This document shows positions 7,677 through 10,797 of a DNA stretch of 10,797 bases, piece by piece; positions within the stretch are counted from its first letter, which is position 1, and each line of letters begins with the position of its first letter. Under the pieces are notes generated by a model. It saw only the letters and a list, made by a program, of their open reading frames with translations. It was not told where the DNA came from and did not search any database. Made by a program: the position numbers and the translations under genes. This DNA comes from Candidatus Enterococcus ferrettii (GTDB lineage: Bacteria; Bacillota; Bacilli; Lactobacillales; Enterococcaceae): positions 1-10,797 of the forward strand of contig NZ_JAFREL010000103.1 in assembly GCF_017377655.1 (NCBI RefSeq), given 5' to 3'.

Positions 7677-8967
7677 ACGGGATACATAATAATAGCGATG
7701 CCCGGAAAATACCCTCTTCCAGCTGATACTCAAAGCTTCCTTGGTATCGTTCCACAACAGCTTCAATTGAGGATAGACCCACACCAGGATGAATTGCCTC
7801 TTTTCTATCCGTAGAATTGTCCATCGCTAACAAAATCTGTTTACCTTCTGTTCGGCAACGAATACGAATAAATTTATCGCCTGTTGCTTGCTCTTGGCAC
7901 GCATGCAACGCATTTTCTACTAAGTTACCAAAAACAATACATAATTGCGTATCAGGAATCCCTACTCTTGCCGGTAGATCAATTTTCACATCCAGCTTAG
8001 TTCCAACTTGTCGTGCGAGAGCTAAATAATTACTTATCAATACATCCACAGCGAAATTCCGACAGATTGGTGCTTCGTTTTCTTTAGGTACATCAGTCAG
8101 ATAGTCCTCTAAGTATTGCTTTAGTCCTAAGTAATTCTCTTCATTTATATAATTACGCATCACTGTTAAATGGTGGCGCAAATCATGCCGGGCCTGTCTT
8201 GCCTGAGAGATGGAACTGTTCAATTGCTCAAAGTGATCACTTTGCCGCATCAACTGCTGCTCCATCGATACCATTGCTAATTCCAACTTACCTTTTTTCA
8301 CAATACTCATGGTTGTAATCACATTTACTGCATAGGCCGAAATACCAATTGCTGTAAAAAACAAGCTAAACAGTATACGATGGCCTTCAGTTAGGCTGCT
8401 CTGTTGAAAAGCAACTGTGTAATAGTTGATCATAAGAAAGAAAATTAACGGTGTCACACACAACGTCTTCACTTGTTTCTCTGTCAAAATGACCATTGCC
8501 TGTCGAATCGGTCCCTTCAAAAAAAACCAACTAAGAGGAAAGACCACTAGTAAAATCAAATAACTGCTGAATAACTGCCACAAATTGTTTGTCACAGAAG
8601 GATTTTTTTCCAGCACCTCCGTAGTCAAAAAATAAGAGAGTAGATTCACCTCTGTCGCAATGGATTGTTCAAACAAGAACACGTAAAAAATCTTGCTCCA
8701 GCCAGCACGAAAGGTGCGATGGAAAATCAGCAGCATGGGAGGATAAGTCATCATATGTATAACATTCAATAGTAAAATGTTGTCCCCCGCTAAAACCAAA
8801 GTACCAACATATATAATTAGAAAAGATAAACTGCTAACAAGCAGTATACGCACTGCAATTGCAGAACGCTCAAACTTTCGCAACGGCACAAAGGGCATAC
8901 AGCAAAGGATAAACCATGGCAAATCCTTAAAGGTAACCGATATCGCAGCTTTTAACGCCATATCCAT
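7675..8967 (-). CDS. Agr/Fsr-type sensor histidine kinase
   Basis: This 430-residue membrane sensor is expected to autophosphorylate on histidine and pass phosphate to the LytTR regulator encoded just upstream. Residues 1-222 hold about six or seven hydrophobic segments (near 13-28, 36-60, 64-84, 93-115, 130-150, 166-187, 198-222) and no large external domain, as in peptide-pheromone receptors. A linker (225-260) leads to the H-box ARHDLRHHL, with His261 the likely phosphoacceptor. The GHKL ATPase part has the N-box GNLVENALHAC (347-357, Asn352), a short D-box AMDNS (381-385) and the G-box HPGVGLSSIEAV (393-404). The start is supported by AGGAAG eight bases upstream; only three bases separate the gene from the regulator's stop, so the two are co-transcribed and probably translationally coupled. 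The family (AgrC/FsrC/ComD-like) is clear; the signal is not, since no pheromone gene is visible nearby. Confidence 0.9.
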   Translation of the reverse strand: MDMALKAAISVTFKDLPWFILCCMPFVPLRKFERSAIAVRILLVSSLSFLIIYVGTLVLAGDNILLLNVIHMMTYPPMLLIFHRTFRAGWSKIFYVFLFEQSIATEVNLLSYFLTTEVLEKNPSVTNNLWQLFSSYLILLVVFPLSWFFLKGPIRQAMVILTEKQVKTLCVTPLIFFLMINYYTVAFQQSSLTEGHRILFSLFFTAIGISAYAVNVITTMSIVKKGKLELAMVSMEQQLMRQSDHFEQLNSSISQARQARHDLRHHLTVMRNYINEENYLGLKQYLEDYLTDVPKENEAPICRNFAVDVLISNYLALARQVGTKLDVKIDLPARVGIPDTQLCIVFGNLVENALHACQEQATGDKFIRIRCRTEGKQILLAMDNSTDRKEAIHPGVGLSSIEAVVERYQGSFEYQLEEGIFRASLLLCIP

Positions 8968-8970
8968 GAG

Positions 8971-9699
8971 CTAAACTTCCTTTCGCACAGCATTCAGACG
9001 ATACTGCACGTAAGCTTCCCGCAAAGCTTTTACATTATCACGCTTCATGGGCACCTTTTCTCCACTGAACAAGACGAAATCCTGCGTCTCCAGTGCCATC
9101 ACATTGTCCATATTTACTATAAAGCTGCGATGACAGCGCAAGAAGCTCGGGTCTTCCAGCTGCTTTTCAATCCGGTTCAAATTTTCATACACGGCTTTTT
9201 CTCCAGAGGTTGTGTGAAGTACACAGCAGCGGCTCTGAGATTCAACGTACTTAATATCGCGAAAAAATATTAACTCCTTGCGCCGATGGACCACTACCTC
9301 CAAACAACGTTCATACTCTTTGACTTTCAGTAAAGCTCGGTCTAGTGCTTCTTTGACATCCGCGATGCTGAAGGGCTTAACCAAATAATGCAGCACCCCC
9401 AAGGTATAACCTTCTGCCATATATTCCTGACTACTGGTGGTGAAAATAATTGCCGAATTACGATTGTTCTTTCGCATTTCCTTTGCCAGAGCCACTCCAT
9501 CCACTTCATCTAAATAAATATCAATAAACGAAATATCGAAGCTCTCTGTCTCTAATGCTGCCAGCATCTGTTTCCCTGAAGTGAAGCTGATCATTGAATA
9601 GGAAAGGTTTTGTTCATTTAGCAATAGTTCCAGCGTCTGACGTAAAAACTGTTCATCCGCTAGTTCATCTTCGCAAATCGCAATTTTCATTTTTCCCAC
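8971..9699 (-). CDS. LytTR-family response regulator (AgrA/FsrA-like)
   Basis: This cytoplasmic DNA-binding regulator is the partner of the kinase encoded directly downstream. The receiver domain (residues 1-125) has the acidic pair Asp11-Glu12 in ICEDE, phosphoacceptor Asp60 in FIDIYLDEVDG, Thr87/Thr88 in FTTSS and Lys108 in LVKPF. The LytTR domain (about 133-236) shows FRDIKYVES, a central HTTSGEKAVYENL and LRCHRSFIVNMDNV, all typical of the family. The listed start is GTG at 9699; an in-frame ATG at 9690 (MKIAICEDE) matches how family members usually begin and may be the true start. Neither has a strong ribosome binding site (GTGGGA lies close before the ATG). Length is normal and all key residues are present. 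LytTR proteins bind paired short repeats upstream of targets; the repeat adhesin is a plausible target, but I could not see a convincing site. Confidence 0.92.
   Translation of the reverse strand: MGKMKIAICEDELADEQFLRQTLELLLNEQNLSYSMISFTSGKQMLAALETESFDISFIDIYLDEVDGVALAKEMRKNNRNSAIIFTTSSQEYMAEGYTLGVLHYLVKPFSIADVKEALDRALLKVKEYERCLEVVVHRRKELIFFRDIKYVESQSRCCVLHTTSGEKAVYENLNRIEKQLEDPSFLRCHRSFIVNMDNVMALETQDFVLFSGEKVPMKRDNVKALREAYVQYRLNAVRKEV
8976..8983 (-). promoter_or_regulatory. Ribosome binding site of the histidine kinase, inside the regulator gene
   Basis: AAAGGAAG on the minus strand ends eight bases before the kinase ATG and lies within the last codons of the regulator gene, consistent with translational coupling of the pair. 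Confidence 0.7.
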
Positions 9700-9783
9700 T
9701 ACTTTCTATCTGGTCTCACTTCTATTTAACCACATTCTCTTTTCATTTGTCTAAATACTTTTAATAACAAATACCATTTAAAA

Positions 9784-9822
9784 TGAAAGCGTTTATATAA
9801 CATTTCGACATATTTCTTGAAA
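9784..9822 (-). promoter_or_regulatory. Candidate promoter of the regulator-kinase operon with an overlapping cre box
   Basis: TGAAAGCGTTTATA (9784-9797) matches the CcpA consensus TGWAARCGYTWNCA at 13 of 14 positions. On the minus strand it overlaps TATATA/TATAAA (9799-9792), a good -10, with a weak -35-like TTTCAA (complement of 9817-9822) 17 bases upstream of TATATA. The regulator start is about 90-105 bases downstream. A cre box over a promoter usually means catabolite repression, so the operon may be off when preferred sugars are plentiful. The -35 is poor, and an alternative promoter closer to the gene cannot be excluded. Confidence 0.45.
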
Positions 9823-9829
9823 AATCATA

Positions 9830-10142
9830 TTTTTCTTCGTAAGCATACTATCATGCTTGCAACGAGCAACATTTGAAGAGTTAAATATGAATACAATTAT
9901 AGAAGAAAGAAGAGGATCCAGTGTCAGTGACTAAAATTAATCGCTCAGCAAGAAATATTGTTAATCTACCCCTATTGTTTCTTCACTAAATGATACTGGT
10001 GCAATAGTAATAGTTTATAGCATCTAAACCAAACAGAAATGATTCCATGCAGACATCAATGATGAGTATGATTGGAAGCTCTGCTCAGTTTGAAAGAGAA
10101 CTGATTGTGTCCCTGATACAGGTAGAAAAACAAACATCCTGA
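9830..10142 (+). pseudogene. Decayed serine recombinase (resolvase/invertase) remnant
   Basis: Translated pieces match the order of a resolvase-type serine recombinase, broken by stops and frame changes. From about 9836 one frame reads FVSILSCLQRATFEELNMN (9836-9892) and goes on as TIIEERRGSSVSD to a TAA at 9932; this resembles the family's RVST..Q...RQ..., then IFEE..SG....RPE. A second frame (9998-10024) gives GAIVIVYSI, like GDTVVVYRLDRL. A third (10038-10142) reads NDSMQTS then MMSMIGSSAQFERELIVS, the strongly conserved LND.MDTSTP.G...F..IG.LAQFERELI region with about six residues missing. The catalytic Ser neighbourhood is barely recognisable and roughly 25 residues between the second and third pieces are missing. 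It cannot make an active enzyme. It marks an old mobile-element or inversion event at this site. Confidence 0.65.
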
Positions 10143-10166
10143 ACTCCGAAGAGCACAGGATGTTTG
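10126..10166 (-). terminator. Rho-independent terminator of the gene at the right edge
   Basis: A perfect 11-bp stem (10131-10141 with 10156-10166, CAAACATCCTG and its complement) with a 14-base loop, which can itself form a small CTC-CGAA-GAG helix, is followed on the minus strand by TTTTT (10130-10126). It lies 30 bases past the stop codon of the minus-strand gene on its right. On the + strand no T run follows. Confidence 0.88.
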
Positions 10167-10195
10167 ATCATTATATTATACATATCGATGACTGA

Positions 10196-10797
10196 CTAGA
10201 TTGCTTCTTGACTCAACAAGGCTTCCAAACGAGCAAACTGCTCATCGGTAAGATAGGGCGAATAGGCACTTAGTAGTGCTTGACGCTGTGTCTCATCTAA
10301 TTCTCCCATATTTATTTTAAACTGCTGGTAAACCACCTCAAATTGTTCGTCCGACAGCTCTTCTATCTCGTCCTCTCCTTGAGCAAACTCACCAGTTACA
10401 CCGCTCATCGCTTGCGGTTCATAGAGATCATCCAGTTCTTCAGCTGGAACAATGTCTTGCTCTTTTGGCATTGAAATAGTTGTCTTCTTTTTACTTGGAG
10501 TGAGTACTACTTTCATCGTCATCTTCTGTTCCGAATCCCGCATCTTTACAGTACAATCAGTCTTTGAAGTCTTTTTATTTATTTTCATCGTTAACGTCAT
10601 ATTGTGTAGACTTTCTTCAGTATCTGCACCCAAATCAAAGCTTTTAGCTATTTTTTCCAAATCCTTGCTGCTAAAGGTATGAGAAACGGTCTCGCCCTCA
10701 CTCTTAAAGCTGTCTTCCTTGGCTCTCCCCAGCAATTTATTCATTTTACTTCTAACTTCCTTAGGCTCAAGGGTATCCTTGTCGTCATCAGCTGCTC
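10196..10797 (-). CDS. Unrecognised acidic protein, 5' end outside the window
   Basis: I do not recognise this gene. The frame stays open to the right edge (upstream residues include AADDDKDTLEPKEVRSK), so the ATG at 10744 is probably internal and the true start lies outside; at least 199 residues are visible. The first part (SHTFSSKDLEKIAKSFDLG) is charged and helical. The middle has alternating short strands rich in Thr, Lys and Met (LTMKINKKTSK, KMTMKVVLTPSKKKTTISM). An acidic linker follows (EELDDLYEPQ). The C-terminal 50 residues hold two similar helices around LSDEQFEVVYQQF and LTDEQFARLEALL. There is one Cys and no membrane segment in the visible part. The character would suit an exported lipoprotein, but the N-terminus needed to judge is missing. 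A strong terminator follows, so it is the last gene of its transcript. Confidence 0.75.
   Translation of the reverse strand, partial: AADDDKDTLEPKEVRSKMNKLLGRAKEDSFKSEGETVSHTFSSKDLEKIAKSFDLGADTEESLHNMTLTMKINKKTSKTDCTVKMRDSEQKMTMKVVLTPSKKKTTISMPKEQDIVPAEELDDLYEPQAMSGVTGEFAQGEDEIEELSDEQFEVVYQQFKINMGELDETQRQALLSAYSPYLTDEQFARLEALLSQEAI

Noticed and set aside
9841..9858. AAGCAT...ATGCTT dyad upstream of the regulator as an operator
   Set aside because: It lies inside the recombinase remnant reading frame, is short, and has no second copy nearby.
9887..9934. Fifteen-codon + strand ORF beginning MNTIIEERR as a signalling peptide
   Set aside because: The frame stays open upstream of this ATG and matches the middle of the recombinase N-terminal domain, so it is a pseudogene piece.

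Overview
The window looks like chromosomal DNA of a low-GC Gram-positive of the Lactobacillales. Enterococcus or a close relative is my best guess. The reasons are AT-rich intergenic DNA, AGGAG-type ribosome binding sites, a giant surface protein with a wall-sorting tail, an Agr/Fsr-type sensor with a LytTR regulator, and a near-consensus CcpA (cre) box. The genus is inference; no rRNA or housekeeping gene is present to fix it. All four supported genes lie on the minus strand.

Layout in + coordinates. 1-925: no intact gene. A possible + strand terminator is at the left edge. Between about 348 and 745 there are minus-strand reading frames that look like broken genes, one resembling a worn-out sorting signal. 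Strong hairpins lie just downstream of the surface-protein gene. 926-6829: one gene for a 1967-residue secreted protein built from eleven tandem units of about 160 residues. Eight are near-identical 161-residue copies and three divergent copies lie nearest the wall; the protein ends in an atypical LLKTG sorting signal. 6846-7647: about 800 bases with no intact gene, holding the surface-protein promoter region. 7648-9699: a two-gene operon of a LytTR response regulator followed by an Agr-type histidine kinase, closed by a very good terminator. 9700-10130: the regulator's upstream region with a cre-like box, then the decayed remains of a serine recombinase on the + strand. 10126-10797: a terminator and the 3' part of an unrecognised gene that runs off the right edge.

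How the parts may work together (inference): the kinase and regulator form a complete signalling pair, but no AgrB/AgrD-like peptide gene is visible. The only intact gene following them on the same strand is the repeat adhesin, so it is an obvious candidate target. The recombinase remnant and the broken frames on the left suggest an accessory locus shaped by past mobile-element activity. The near-identical 483-bp repeats should recombine easily and change adhesin length.
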